NCBI GenBank assembly: GCA_963971575.1
Contig: OZ020618.1
Location: forward strand, 45,522,509 to 45,586,508
Source: Liopterus haemorrhoidalis
Lineage: Eukaryota > Arthropoda > Insecta > Coleoptera > Dytiscidae
Direction of reading: 5' to 3'
Length of the DNA: 64,000 nucleotides
The translations under genes and the position numbers were made by a program. The notes under the pieces are model-generated. The model saw only the letters and a program-made list of their open reading frames with translations, searched no databases and was not told where the DNA came from. Positions 11,183 through 22,261 of the stretch are shown in pieces. Within the stretch, counting starts at the first letter, position 1. Each line of letters begins with the position of its first letter.

Positions 11183-11192
11183 TAGTAATGAA

Positions 11193-11480
11193 ACAATAGT
11201 TGGCAAGCCTGTAGCTGCAAACTTTAAAACGATGGTACTTGATATTTGACCGCTAAGCCAGGGCACGCACGTGAGTTCAATTCCTTCTTATGTCAAATAA
11301 TTTGTGTAGAAATATTTATACAAATTACAGGTTCTGTTTAGTCGTTCGCAATCGGCTATAAACTGTAGGTGCCTTTCTATGTATGCTAAAAAATGGACGT
11401 AATACTGACCATATTACTCCTGAATGTACATAGATTGAACACATGGTTATGAAACCTGAAAACAGGATGCCTAGGCTCGA
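11193..11480 (+). mobile_element. SINE-like element G, copy 1
   Basis: Collinear with the reverse complement of 35022-35349. Near its start a tRNA-like B box (GAGTTCAATTCC, about 11274) follows TGGTACTTGATA, a possible A box. The body contains a small hairpin around 'aaatatttatacaaatt' and the text 'atgcctaggctcg'. The other copy continues past this into a GAT-repeat tail. No coding capacity. Confidence 0.55.
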
Positions 11481-11940
11481 TCCAAATTATTTCAGTTCCA
11501 AATTGACTTAAATCACAACCGCCAAATAGTATTGGATCTTGGCTTTTTCAATTCTATGCAATCCTTACAACATACAGCTTCACCGAATACAATCGACGAA
11601 CTGATTGAATGCGTACAAAATGCATTAAACATATAAATCTTTGATAACGTTTTTTATAACATTGCAAACTTCTCTATGAGCAACCATGTTAGCAAAAGGA
11701 GGGAATTCCTATAAGATTCCACACATTCCGGCAAAATTTCATCGTAAGGGACGGTTACAAACAACATTATCATGTTCTATATAAACTGTGGAGACAGCCA
11801 CTTCCTTGTTAAATTAAAACGTTGTATTATTCTTTGTTTTACTAAATATTTGTAACTATTTCATAAATAAAATCATTCTAATTAATTAAAATTTTAAATA
11901 GGGTAGAGTTTTCCGTTATTCCTAGGTGAAACATCATTAA
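11481..11940. other. No gene recognised
   Basis: AT-rich. The text at 11899-11935 (CCGTTATTCCTAGG) has an inverted counterpart near 35725-35745, so the adjoining foldback repeat may extend into it. Confidence 0.3.
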
Positions 11941-12133
11941 ATAACAATTATTCAATTAAAACACTAGGTTGGTTTCACAAATATATTTATTTTACGCAAT
12001 ACGTATTGCATTTATTATTTTTAGTTAGTTTAATTTGTAACTCTTGAGAATGGCTTAATAGCCGAAATACGTATTGAGTAAAATAAATATATTTGTGAAA
12101 CCAACCTAGTATTTTAATTGAATAATTGTTATA
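11941..12133. repeat. Foldback (long inverted) repeat
   Basis: The arm at 11941-12007 (ATAACAATTATTCAATTAAA...) is the near-perfect inverse of 12066-12133, around a ~58-bp loop containing 'aactcttgagaatggcttaa'. A partial copy of the loop and right arm lies at 35620-35710. Likely a MITE or the terminal hairpin of a larger element. Confidence 0.7.
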
Positions 12134-12176
12134 AAATTTTAAATGTATGTCATATTTTCGGATAGAGGGAATAATA

Positions 12177-13485
12177 CAAGGTGTCTCAAAAGAAATTTTA
12201 TATTTAGTGGATCGATTAAAAAAAAGTAAGCCGTATATAGAAAAAATGTTTATTAATTATTAAAATACACTTTTTGGGGATTTATTTCTTAAAAATAATA
12301 TCGTCTAAATGTAGACCCTCGCGTTCTCGGCACTCATTTAATCGAACAGTAAAATTACTTATGACGTCTCGGCAGGTGGACTCAGGGATGGCTGCCATTT
12401 CGTGACGGATATTTTCTTTCAAATGCGCCAGTGAAGTCGGTTTATTGGCGTAAACTTTAGATTTAAGATAACCCCATAGGAAAAAGTCCATAGGGGTTAA
12501 ATCTGGACTGCGTGGAGGCCAATTTATGTCACCTCTCCGGGAGATCAATTTGCCTGAGAAAATTTCACGAACACGTGGCAGAGACATATTGGACGTGTGT
12601 GAAGTTGCTCCGTCCTGTTGGAACCATGTTCTTTGGTTATAGCCAGGAAAGTTTTGCAGTTCAGGTACCAAGAAGTTGTCTAACATCTCCACATAATGCT
12701 CTGAATTCACTGTAACTGCACGCCCCCTTTCGTCTTCAAAAAAGTAAGGGCCGATAATTCCTCGCGCCGACATCGCAGCCCATACGGTCACTTTAGGCGA
12801 ATGTAGGGGTTTCTGATGTTTGCGTTTCGGATTCGTTGCACTCCAGTAGCGGCAGTTCTGCTTATTTACGTGGCCATTAAGATGAAAATGAGCTTCATCC
12901 GAAAACAAAATGTAGGTAAACGTTGAAAATCGCTCAATCACCTGATTTACGAAATTAAGCCTCTGACTGGCATCTTGGGGCTTTAATTCTTGCACCAATT
13001 GAATTTTGTAGGGGTGCAGCTTTAGGTCTTTGTGCATAATGCGATGTAATGATGATCTATGCACATTTAAAGCACTTGCGCGCTTCCGAATTGAAAGGTT
13101 CGGGTCGTCACGAACAGACTGATTAACATTCTCCACGTTTTCTACCGTTCTTGATGACCTAGGTCGCCCGGATTTTGATTTATCCAGCGTTGTACCAGTC
13201 TCTTCAAACTTTTTAACCCAATGTCGAATGAGAGGAATGCTTGGCGCATCATTTAAGTGGCAAAATCCTCGAATACTGCAGAATTTTCTACGCGCTACAG
13301 TCGCCGAATCACCGTTTTTGTAAAACTCTCGCACGCATAACGCGCGGTCTGCTCCCGAGAAACGCTCCATAGCGACTGAATTCCCAAGAGCCAGGCTACC
13401 GATTGACATAACCCCCGCGCCCCTCGGATACGTTGCGTTCACGCAGTAAGCTAAATAAATATAAAATTTCTTTTGAGACACCTTG
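12177..13485 (-). mobile_element. Full-length mariner-type element, family R, copy 1
   Basis: A TA dinucleotide flanks both ends (12175-12176, 13486-13487). The TIRs are identical for about 30 bp, starting CAAGGTGTCTCAAAAGAAAT. The length is 1309 bp, the usual mariner size. It encloses one uninterrupted transposase frame. A second copy (57468) and a third (62882) are very similar, pointing to recent activity. Confidence 0.95.
12282..13370 (-). CDS. Mariner-type transposase, DD41D, intact frame (362 aa)
   Basis: This enzyme would bind the TIRs, excise the element by a DDE-type nuclease reaction and insert it at TA. I start at the ATG at 13370 (MERFSGADRALC). The frame is open into the TIR, and an upstream ATG at 13409 is possible. 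N-terminal HTH is at about 1-60, then a GRPR linker (about 68-71), then a second HTH (NLSIRKRASALNVHRSSLHR, about 91-110). The catalytic domain shows D158 in FSDEAHF, D253 in QQDGATSHT and D295 in SPDLTPMDFFLWG. By my count 41 residues separate the last two aspartates, unlike the 34 of classical mariners. Published DD41D mariners (rosa group) are the closest precedent I know. No stop, shift or missing catalytic residue is seen. Whether it is expressed is unknown. Confidence 0.9.
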   Translation of the reverse strand: MERFSGADRALCVREFYKNGDSATVARRKFCSIRGFCHLNDAPSIPLIRHWVKKFEETGTTLDKSKSGRPRSSRTVENVENVNQSVRDDPNLSIRKRASALNVHRSSLHRIMHKDLKLHPYKIQLVQELKPQDASQRLNFVNQVIERFSTFTYILFSDEAHFHLNGHVNKQNCRYWSATNPKRKHQKPLHSPKVTVWAAMSARGIIGPYFFEDERGRAVTVNSEHYVEMLDNFLVPELQNFPGYNQRTWFQQDGATSHTSNMSLPRVREIFSGKLISRRGDINWPPRSPDLTPMDFFLWGYLKSKVYANKPTSLAHLKENIRHEMAAIPESTCRDVISNFTVRLNECREREGLHLDDIIFKK

Positions 13486-13487
13486 TA

Positions 13488-14388
13488 CAATTACGATATA
13501 TGAAAGAAATTCAGAGTTTCGAAAACACCTCTCGACAAAATTTTCAACAATAAGAATTAAAGATTACTTAAACAATTTTTAAATTTAAAGGCAAAATTTG
13601 AAAAACCTTTAGCTAGTATATCGTTTTATATATTTTCTTTCCGATTGTTGCAACATTTCGAAGTTAAGGTAAAATATTTGTCAATTGTTTGATGGGTTAA
13701 ATACGTGTGTACCTTCCCCGATTGCTGAGTTTTTAGATAAGGTCCCCCTTCAAGAAAATTAAATTACAAAAACTGTTATAAAATTCGTACTAAATAGTTC
13801 GGCAAAACAAACTTAAAAGCAGTCAACATACAAGCGATTATTGTCCACGTCGCTATTCCTCTTCTTCACTTAATGGATACAGTTCAAAGCGTGCAGTTGT
13901 CCTATATTATTTTATCAAATCTTGTATGTTCAGTATTATGTTTACATTATTTGTATACATATTTAATGAACACGTGCCAATTCTTACTCATAAAATGAAC
14001 TATTTTCAACTGTAATATTCATATTGCAATTTCAAGGGTGTTGTCTGTTTCCAGTTCTCACGAGAAATTTTAAACGGTGACTAGACATGTCAAATTTCAT
14101 AAAACATGTCATATTTCAAACTCATTCAAAATTTACTGTCATCAAGAAATTGAGGATTCTATTACCGTCTTCTTCCGAGTTAAGTCGTGAGTCAAAATTG
14201 TTTATAGTCAGTACACAAAAATCAAGTTCATTCCATCTCCAAGTTGCATCATGTAAACTTAAGATTAATTAAAACTAAGAAAGAACTTTCGAAGTAATTT
14301 GATTGAAAAACAATTTATCCTAAAACCCATTTCAGATATATAAATACCACCCTAATAAAAATAAATATTGTGTAAAGCTCATTATACA
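13488..14388. other. No gene recognised
   Basis: AT-rich sequence. Short frames such as 14087-14272 have no family resemblance. Confidence 0.4.
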
Positions 14389-15077
14389 TCTTTATATATA
14401 AAAATATAAAAATCAATTTCGGTTTGTTTGTTTGTTTGTTTGTTTGTCCTTTATGAAAAGCCAAACGGATGGACCGATTTTCACGAAACTTAGTACAGAG
14501 GGGTAAAATAATCCGAGGAAGGTTTTAGTGAGGATCCGAACGTCGTCCGTGTCCTTCTTGGGGGGCGTTATTTGGGGGGACCATCATTTTTCACTCTCCG
14601 TGTAATTTTATCTGATTACGTAGGTTAAAACTTAAGAGATATATCGATATAATGTAGACAAAAAATGTAGATCTTAACTAGATCTAAAACAAAGTCCGGG
14701 AGAACATATACCTATCATGCACCGATATCACAAATTTGCACAATTTTTTTGTTTTTAAACGTTTTTTTGGTATTATAAAGTTTGTGGGTGCATAACATCG
14801 GAGTTTTATAGAGATGTATCAATTATTTTAGAATAATAAATTGGACCATTTCACGTAGAATCATAATATATTTAACACTATTCATCAAAGATCAATAATA
14901 TTGGAGTTATCACAAGGTAAACAGAACTCCGAAATGCAGATATGTTGAGAGTTGTGGAATTTGTCAACAGGTGACGGTGCTGCATGGTTATTCTTTCTCC
15001 ACTGCCTAACGGTAGTTAAAATTACTATATCTACCATTTTATATATTAAACTTTATAATCATTATGTTCCACTTTTT

Positions 15078-16227
15078 ACCGACCGTCAACATATATAAGG
15101 GAGGTATTGTGATCATACCGATTTTGACATTTCGAGATTTCGACGGATCTCCACGAATTGAGGTCCCTACATAACGACATGATGTCTGTCCGTCTGTCTG
15201 TGTACACGTGCAGAGCAAATTCGGCTGAAAGAATTTTTATGAAACTTCATATTTAAGCTAATGCTATCAATGGCACGAGTTGATCAACTTTTGGTAAAAA
15301 TCGGTTGACTAAAAATGGGAGTTTACTCTTGTCGATTTTAAGATTTTTGTGAATATTTCAAAACAGAATAATATTTCGAAAAAAATTATTGAACAAAAGT
15401 TGCTATAAAAGCAATAACTAATAACTTTTATTTGAGATGTATTTTGATAAAACGAAAAATTACGAATAATTTCTGTAAAATTTTTCGAAATTTTTTGTCT
15501 CAATTTTTACCGACCGCCAACATATATAAGGGAGGTATTGTGATCACACCAATTTTCACGTTTCGAGATTTCTATGGATCTTCACGAATTGAAATCCCTA
15601 CATAACGTTCTGACTATTTTTAGCATGATGTCTGTCGGTCTGTCTGTCCGTCAGTCTGTCTGTCCGTCTGTCTGTCCGTCTGTCTGTGTACACGTGCAGA
15701 GCAAATTCTGCTGAAAGGATTTTTATGAAACTTCATATTTAAGCTTCTGCCATCAATGGCTAAAAATGGGAGTTTACTCGTGTCGATTTTAAGATTTTTG
15801 CGAATATTTCACAACAGAAAAATATCTCGAAAAAATTTACTAAACAAAAGTTGCTATAAAAGCAATAACTTTTATTTGAGACGTTTTTTGATAAAACGAA
15901 ATATTTCGAATAATTTCTGTTTCAATTTTTTTATATTTATATGTAACGTTTCCATGGTCATGATAAATAATATCTCTGTTAGAAAATATTAGGTCAAGTT
16001 ATTTCTACTCTGCTGCTAGAATGTAATTTATATAAGTACTTTATAATGGCGGTCGGTCCTGTGGTGGCCACAGCTGATTTTTTCATACTTATATGTAACG
16101 TTTCCATGGTCATGACAAATAATATCTCTGTTAGAAAATATTAGGCCAAGTTATTTCTACTCTGCTGCTAGAATGTATTTTATATAAGTACTTTACGATG
16201 GCACGGTCCTGTGGTGGCCACAGCTGA
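15078..16227 (+). repeat. Repeat A, copy 3 (outer, split by copy 4)
   Basis: The left half is 15078-15508, ending in the T run of TTGTCTCAATTTTT. The right half resumes at about 16084 (CATACTTATATGTAACG) and ends CACAGCTGA. An intact copy (9369-9395 or, reversed, 640-670) reads straight across this point, proving an insertion. Confidence 0.9.
15509..16077 (+). repeat. Repeat A, copy 4 (inserted in copy 3)
   Basis: Complete copy, ACCGACCGCCAACATATATA to GTGGTGGCCACAGCTGA, bounded by five T on the left and six on the right where the uninterrupted target has about six. This fixes the element ends and suggests a ~5-bp T-run duplication or T-run targeting. The TCTG/TCCG microsatellite is at 15627-15688. 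Confidence 0.9.
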
Positions 16228-16282
16228 TTTTTTGGAATTAAAGTGGTGAAATTCCGTAGCAAAGCACGGGTACTCAAGCTAG

Positions 16283-17291
16283 TACTTAATATAAATACAT
16301 AATATTCAAACTAAATTTCAATTTATGGATGATAAAGAGACGTACGGCATACTTACACAACATCCATATATTTGAGTGAATATTATAGTCTTGGATTGCT
16401 TCATGTCGTCATTCTCTTTATAAACAAATCCATTTATTATAAATAAAATTATGTTTGTATGTATGTATAAGAGTATTTTATTTTCTAATTACAAATTTAA
16501 GTATCTATGTTAGTTATTTTCACTCCAACACTTGTAAAATTTAATATAGGCATATTTTATGACATTTAATAAAATTATATTTTATTTTGGTCCTTTAATA
16601 AAATTTTTGGCTCCAATTTTCAACAAAATAAAGCTGGAAAACACCAAAACAAATATATCATAATAAAGAACACTGTAATGAAAATGATGAAATGAAAAGA
16701 AATTATTTTTTCAAAGAGAGGCCCGTCATCCATTGCCAAATACTTCAAGATGTGTTTAAGTGATATTTTGTCGTCAATATTTATTTTTTCATTCAGCATA
16801 AACAATTAATTTGCTAGTTTATAATCTTCGACCAGTCAACGTTTTCATTAAAAAGGATTTATATATTTTTAACGAATACGGAAAATAATTGGGCTGAATA
16901 ACATATTGCATAAATCAACAATTAATTGGTAAATATCCCATGAATATTGTAACATTATGAAACCAGGTACTTGTGCTAGTATTAGTAAATTTAATTGTTA
17001 TCTTATGGTCTAAAATACATTGGATATGTATTCACTGTTAACATACAATTCCTTAGAATTGACATCCTGGATCATGTTGCTTTTCCTCGTCCTGGCTACT
17101 GCCTTCATCCACCTGACATCCGTCTGGTGTATGGATTGCACTGACTTGTGTTTTGTGTTCTTTGAATTCTGGCAAACAATCTCTTGCTAGGTGTTCTAAA
17201 GCAGTGCTTCTGAACCAAAAATGCACCGCAGACCAGTATAATATATAATTTTCTAACGCGGAACACTAATAATAATTGTTGGTTCATTTTT
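16283..17291. other. No gene recognised; hAT-like end near 17213
   Basis: AT-rich. CAGTGCTTCTGAACC at 17203-17217 resembles the terminus of vertebrate- and arthropod-type hAT elements (CAGTGCTTCTCAACC). No matching right end with an 8-bp duplication was found; possibly related text (GGACCATTGGTGGTCC) lies near 18776. Confidence 0.3.
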
Positions 17292-18360
17292 ACCGACCAC
17301 CAACATATATAAGGGAGGTATTGTGATCATACCAATTTTGACATTTCGAGATTTTGATGGATCTCCACGAATTGAGGTCTCTTCATAACATTTTGACTAT
17401 TTTTAGCATGATGTCTGTCGGTCTGTCTGTCAGTCTGTACGTTTGTCTGTGTACACGTGCAGAGCAAATTCGGCTGAAAGGATTTTTATGAAATTTCATA
17501 TTTAAGCTTCTGCCATCAATGGCACAAGTTGATAAACTTTTGGTAAAAATCGGTTGACTAAAAATGGGAGTTTACTCGTGTCGATTTTAAGATTTTTGTG
17601 AATATTTCACAACAGAAAAAAATTATTGCACTAAAGTAGCTATAAAAGCAATAATTAATAACTTTTATTTGAGACGTTTTTTGATTAAACGAAAAATTTC
17701 GAATAATTTTTGTAATTTTAAAAATGTTGCATTTTAAAAATGTTGCTATTAATAGCAAATTTTTAACTTTACAATTATTATTTTTATTTTTTATTTTTTC
17801 TGGTGTTTTTGATTCTTGTCAAGTAAATTTACATAATGATTTTAATAATGTTGCTATTGATAACAAATTTTTACTCAATCTTTTTATGAATCGTTATTAC
17901 GTCTAATTTATAAGCTTTATTTTATTTATTTAATTTAATTTACTCAAGTTAACTTCTAAATATGGAATTGTCTATGTTGAACATGGAATCGTTTTAAATA
18001 AGAAAATGTAATTTGTATGTACGTCCATTTGCATGTAATTTATTTTGTTTTGATTCTTTCTTATACTTTATTGTACTTGTTTTTAAATCCATTGTACATC
18101 TATACATAGATATGTCTCACACTGAAATCACATAGAATGTTATGTTTATTTCGGACAGGTTGTAAATCACTTAAAGTGAACCTGTTCCATTTGTACAAGA
18201 ATTTTTTGTGCAATAAACTTTATTATTATTATTATTATTTGTCTCAATTTTTTCATACTTATATGTAACGTTTCCATGGTCATGATAAATAATATCTCTG
18301 TTAGAAAATATTAGGCCAAGTAATTTCTACTCTGCTGCTAAAATGTATTTTATATAAGTA
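17292..18360 (+). repeat. Repeat A, copy 5, split by a LINE 3' end and cut by a MITE
   Basis: 17292-17712 is the left half and 18241-18360 the right half (TCTCAATTTTTTCATACTTA onward). The inserted DNA between is a LINE tail. The right end is lost where the MITE at 18361 begins. Confidence 0.85.
17713..18240 (+). mobile_element. 5'-truncated LINE 3' UTR inserted in repeat A
   Basis: The insert ends 'gtgcaataaactttattatt' with a (TTA)n tail, the same style of 3' end as the LINE at 49312-49797. No protein block is recognisable; it is almost all 3' UTR. A target duplication is not clear in the AT-rich target. Confidence 0.65.
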
Positions 18361-18599
18361 CTGTAAATACTTCTAAGTCCGAGTAGCATAACTTTTTAGG
18401 AGAGGCAAAAAACTTGCTACAATCATTATTTTAGGACTCTGTTTTATGAAATTTTCATGATATATCAGTAATACAATTTCAGTTACAATGGGCAAAACAT
18501 TTTATGATTATTTGATCATTTTTGTATTATTTTACGGAAATAATAAAACAAAAAAATCAAAACAGTTGAAATTCGGACTTAGAAGGTTTTACAAGTAAG
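18361..18599. mobile_element. TA-flanked MITE with CTTCTAAGTCCGA termini
   Basis: The left end CTGTAAATACTTCTAAGTCC and the reversed right end CTTGTAAAACCTTCTAAGTC form imperfect TIRs sharing CTTCTAAGTCCGA, with TA outside each. About 240 bp, no coding capacity. Probably Tc1/mariner-type. Confidence 0.6.
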
Positions 18600-19068
18600 C
18601 TGACGATATTTAATGGGCTACTAAATAAATTTATTTTATTGGTAGAAAATAACAGAAAGTTTCCAGAAAATAAACAAAATATAAATTATCTACATGAAAA
18701 ATGTGCATAAAAAAATCAAAAAAAAAATGCAAAAAACACATTTTAAACTTTCGAGGACCACTAAATTTTTTCTGGGGACCATTGGTGGTCCTGTTCTTGA
18801 GTGTCCTTTCCTCGAGTGCAAACCCTGCATCTTTTTTCTTCGCTAGTAGTCATTATAATGTTTTTCGTTCCCCAATTTGAATCTTACCATCGTTGCCATA
18901 TTCTTGTTTCCTGAAACAAGTTGCAATGTTTAAACTTATTATTTGCTTGTAGCAGGGATGATACTTAGATGTTCTAATCTTCTCTCTTCTTACCAGCATC
19001 TTAATAAATTCATGGCATTTGAGTAGCTCTTCTCTTATACTATGTTGTAGTATTCATCTGTCACCAAG
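18600..19068. other. No gene recognised
   Basis: AT-rich. It holds 'ggggaccattggtggtcc' (18775-18793), which could be decayed hAT terminal sequence. Confidence 0.3.
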
Positions 19069-19308
19069 TACGAGAGTTGGCTCTTATATTTCGGGATTAC
19101 GCTAAACTAGTGTTGCCATCTGGCAACTGACGCTTCTATCATAAAGTTTGACATTTTCGACGGGACACGTACTCAGAACGTTTTGACGTACGAGCGCTAT
19201 TTGTGTTGTTTACAGCAACATGAAAAAATTCATCTCGGCTAAAAATGGAACTAAAAACATTTTCGAGCGATTATTTTTTACAAATTTCGTCGTAGATTAA
19301 CCCAACAA
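19069..19308 (+). pseudogene. Mariner family B, copy 3, 5' fragment
   Basis: Collinear with the start of family B: GAGTTGGCTCTTATATTTCG, the leader 'gtacgagcgctatttgtgtt', then ATGGAACTAAAAACATTTTC and a shifted HTH. It ends abruptly at 'cagtgcatcgaa', where a minus-strand LINE begins. Confidence 0.75.
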
Positions 19309-19735
19309 CAGTGCATCGAAAGTGTAGATGTCGCGCCTCCATTCTAATGTTTGAATTTGGTTGCTATTATTGAGAGCTAGGTTTTTTAATTGGTTTGCAT
19401 AAGAGATTCGAAAAGGATATGTTCCGATTAATTTCTGGGTCAGGTTTCTTACAAATCTCTTTTGTTCTTTTTCTATTTGATTTTTGTGGGACATTGTTTT
19501 TGGGCTCCATATTATATTCACGTATTCGAATTTAAGTCGAACTAGTGCACAGTACAGTAACCAAGTTGTAGATATTTTAAAACTACCACTGTTTCTTAGT
19601 ATAAAAGTTTTTAGGGCACTATTCACTTTATTGTCTACGTGGTCACTAAAATTAAAATCGTGACTAAATAGTACTCCTAAGTCTTTCACTTTACTATCTC
19701 TAAGCAGCACTATATTGTCAATTATATATCCTATT
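19309..19735 (-). pseudogene. LINE post-RT fragment (Jockey/CR1-like)
   Basis: A 137-residue minus-strand frame reads KVKDLGVLFSHDFNFSDHV, LLYCALVRLKFEYVNIIWSP and IEKEQKRFVRNL. DLGVLFS..LNFS.H, LVR..LEY...IWSP and IE..Q..F.R form the standard block order after the RT active site in arthropod Jockey-type elements. No YADD or endonuclease remains. The fragment abuts the broken mariner at 19308. Confidence 0.8.
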
Positions 19736-20929
19736 ATAAGGATATCTTAATTAATATTATCATAATCAAAAAATCTGAAGTCTGTTTTACAGTGGATTTT
19801 TCAATTGGCATTTAAAGTCAGTACTACAATATTAAAATAACCAGATCTGGTTTATCCTAACAAAAGTGAACAAAACATACTATAACACATTATAATAATG
19901 TCTTAAACAGTACGGTTTAATACGGTAATTGACTTTGTCATTATCTATTAAGTGCATTATGTCAAATTTTGTTATATATATAACACTTCTTAGAAACGTT
20001 GTCTAGTTGACGTCAAACGGCTCTTTAAGAACACTTTAAATATATCTTAAAATGTAATCGCTAATCCTTACTTGCAATACATTGTTGAATTTAAATTTAC
20101 TGCCTTCTGTAGTTTGACAAAGTGTTTCTAATCGGAAGATGTACTTGAAGAACGGATTAAGGAAGGAATTTAACTAATGAAATATGCAGTAAATAGTGAA
20201 AGTACACACGATACAACATTGATTTTAAAATCAAATATTTTGTTTTGATAAATGCATACATAACACTGTAATGTAGAGTACAATAACAAGTGAACTAAAC
20301 ATAAACATAAAGCAAGAATTTTATTTTCACTTGTTCTAGAAAAATTTCGTGTGTTCAATAATGGAGAATGAATAATTAAACAAATAGGAAGCTTAATGAA
20401 ATATGTATGCCCACGCAATTGTTTTGAATTACTTTCTAGAGAAAAAATTGGAGAGAAAATATACACACGTCAATTTTATTTTTAGCTTACTCCCTAAAGA
20501 ATATAGGACAAACTGTATTATAAAACTGTCACACCTAATGAACGAACTAAAACATTATAATTCAACGAAACAAACTCCAACAAATGTCAGCAAAATGAAA
20601 CGAATATGAACAAGCAATGAACAGAAAGTTATTCGTCGTTGTTTTACCACTCGTCGCACGACTACGAGTACAAACGAAGTTTCCTTTCAAGTGCCAACAA
20701 ACGTGGAACAGCATTCGTTGCATATTCCCGTTTGTTTTGCTCGTGGTTATGTTCAAGTCTAACAAATAAACAGACCTTCTCGACCTACGAAGCGTTAACA
20801 TACTTATGCAAAAATTATGTTATGTTATAAAGATTTGTAAATTTACGGTTAAGGTATTCCACGAAATAAGAGAATTTACGTCATTTATACAAGTTACCGA
20901 AACGATGACGTCACTTTTACAGCACTTAA
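19736..20929. other. No gene recognised
   Basis: AT-rich. Short frames on both strands between 20170 and 21060 overlap one another and show no family signature. A somewhat GC-richer patch at 20630-20790 remains unexplained. Confidence 0.4.
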
Positions 20930-21176
20930 AGACAATATCCACAAAAAAAAAAAAAATTGTCTGTCTGTCTGTCCGAAATTCACGCAAAAACAGTATGGTA
21001 TATTTTTACGTAATTTGGTATGATAGTATAATGAAACCAGGATTCGAACATAGGCTATAAGACATCTCAAAATATTTATTCTAGGAGGGCGTTTCGGGGT
21101 TCAAACTGTTTATTAAAAGACAAAATATTTTCTTATTACTGACAACTGAAAAATATGTATATAATAAATAAAAATA
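20930..21176 (+). repeat. Dispersed repeat F, copy 1 (probably continues after 21677)
   Basis: Matches 46735-46880 plus 47922-48000: 'acaatatccacaaaa', a TCTG run, 'gaaattcacgcaaaaacag', 'tttggtatgat', 'accaggattcgaacataggc'. Repeat A copy 6 begins at 21177, and 'ttccttattattgac' resumes at 21783, so repeat A was probably inserted into repeat F. Confidence 0.6.
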
Positions 21177-21677
21177 TCAGCTGCGGCCACCACAGGACCG
21201 AACGCCATCTTAAAGTACTTGTATAAAATACATTCTAGCAGCAAAGTAGAAATATTTGGCCTAATATTTTCTAACAGAGATATTATTTATCATGACCATG
21301 GAAACATTACATATAAGTATGAAAAAATTGAGACAAATGTGAGAAGTCATTAATTATTGAATTTATAGCAACTTTTGTTCAATTAATTTTTTCAAAATAT
21401 TTTTCTGTTGCTAAATATTTGCAAAAATCTTAAAATCGACACGAGTAAACTCCATTTCTAGTCAACCGATTTTTACCAAAAGTTGATTAACTCGTGCCAC
21501 TGATGTCAAAAGCTTAAATATGCAGTTTCATAAAAATCCTTTTAGCCGAATTTGGACGGACGGACAGACAGACCGACACGTTATGTAGGGACCTCAATTC
21601 GTGAAGATCCATCGAAATCTTGAAATGTCAAAATCGGTATGATCACAATACCTCCCTTATATATGTTGGCGGTCGGT
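21177..21677 (-). repeat. Repeat A, copy 6
   Basis: Starts TCAGCTGCGGCCACCACAGG and ends TATATGTTGGCGGTCGGT before an A run. The microsatellite is short in this copy (about 21552-21573). Confidence 0.85.
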
Positions 21678-22261
21678 AAAAAATGTTTATAGTAAGAAAA
21701 CAAACCTTTTTTTGTTGAATGTATTTTTTCAATTAGATGAAAATTTTCGGGGGATACCCTAAAACTCCAATTTACTTATATCTTCCTTATTATTGACTTT
21801 TATTATTGATCAAAACCATATATCTATGACGAAAAGAATTTATAATAAGGAAACAAATCTTATCAAACTATACATTTTTTCATTTAGATGAATATTTGGG
21901 GAGTTACGGGAGAATATAATTGTTTGCAAACTTTTAAAATGATTCAGATTGAAGAGAAACTAGCAGACAGCAGACAAAATTAAAATACATTTTAAATATC
22001 TGACAAACTCTGCACTTTTTTTATATCGGCTAATACCCCACAAAATACTAATTCTATTATTCATTTTCTTGGTATGGTTTGTACATAAATTAAATATTGT
22101 CACATTTCTTAAGGTCTTTCATAAATAATAATAATAATAATAATTGAAATATCTTACCAATGCGGTCTTTGGTAACTCTTCATAAAGTAACCATAAGATA
22201 TCCGTAAATAAAGTAATAGTCTATTCCAACTGAATGTCGTTCAAGGCCTACAAAATATGTA
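21678..22261. other. Diverged direct repeat; no gene
   Basis: 'agtaagaaaacaaacct...attagatgaaaatt' (21691-21745) recurs in altered form at 21844-21898, a diverged tandem duplication of about 153 bp. A (AAT)n run at 22125-22144 may be the tail of a minus-strand LINE. Confidence 0.35.

Larger units (their letters stand above)
14389..16282 (+). mobile_element. Non-autonomous Helitron-type element containing nested repeats
   Basis: It sits between a host A (14388) and T (16283), starts TC (TCTTTATATATAAAAATATA) and ends CTAG. A short GC-rich hairpin, CCGTAGC-AAA-GCACGG (16255-16270), lies about 9 bases before the CTAG. A|TC...CTRR|T plus a 3' hairpin is the Helitron hallmark. The left part has (TTTG)n at about 14423-14447 and 'gatggaccgattttcacgaa', common in insect Helitrons. 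Subtracting nested repeat A (15078-16227) leaves about 740 bp. No Rep/helicase, so it depended on an autonomous partner. Confidence 0.8.

Noticed and set aside
12512..12715. Plus-strand frames opposite the family R transposase (also 63209-63421)
   Set aside because: Antisense shadows of the transposase gene.
15309..15992. Short frames inside repeat A (also at 17558-17758)
   Set aside because: They appear in one copy and are broken in others; the repeat shows no protein-level conservation.
17203..18793. One complete hAT element spanning both hAT-like words
   Set aside because: The left tip is convincing, but the candidate right end does not mirror it and the flanks do not share 8 bp.
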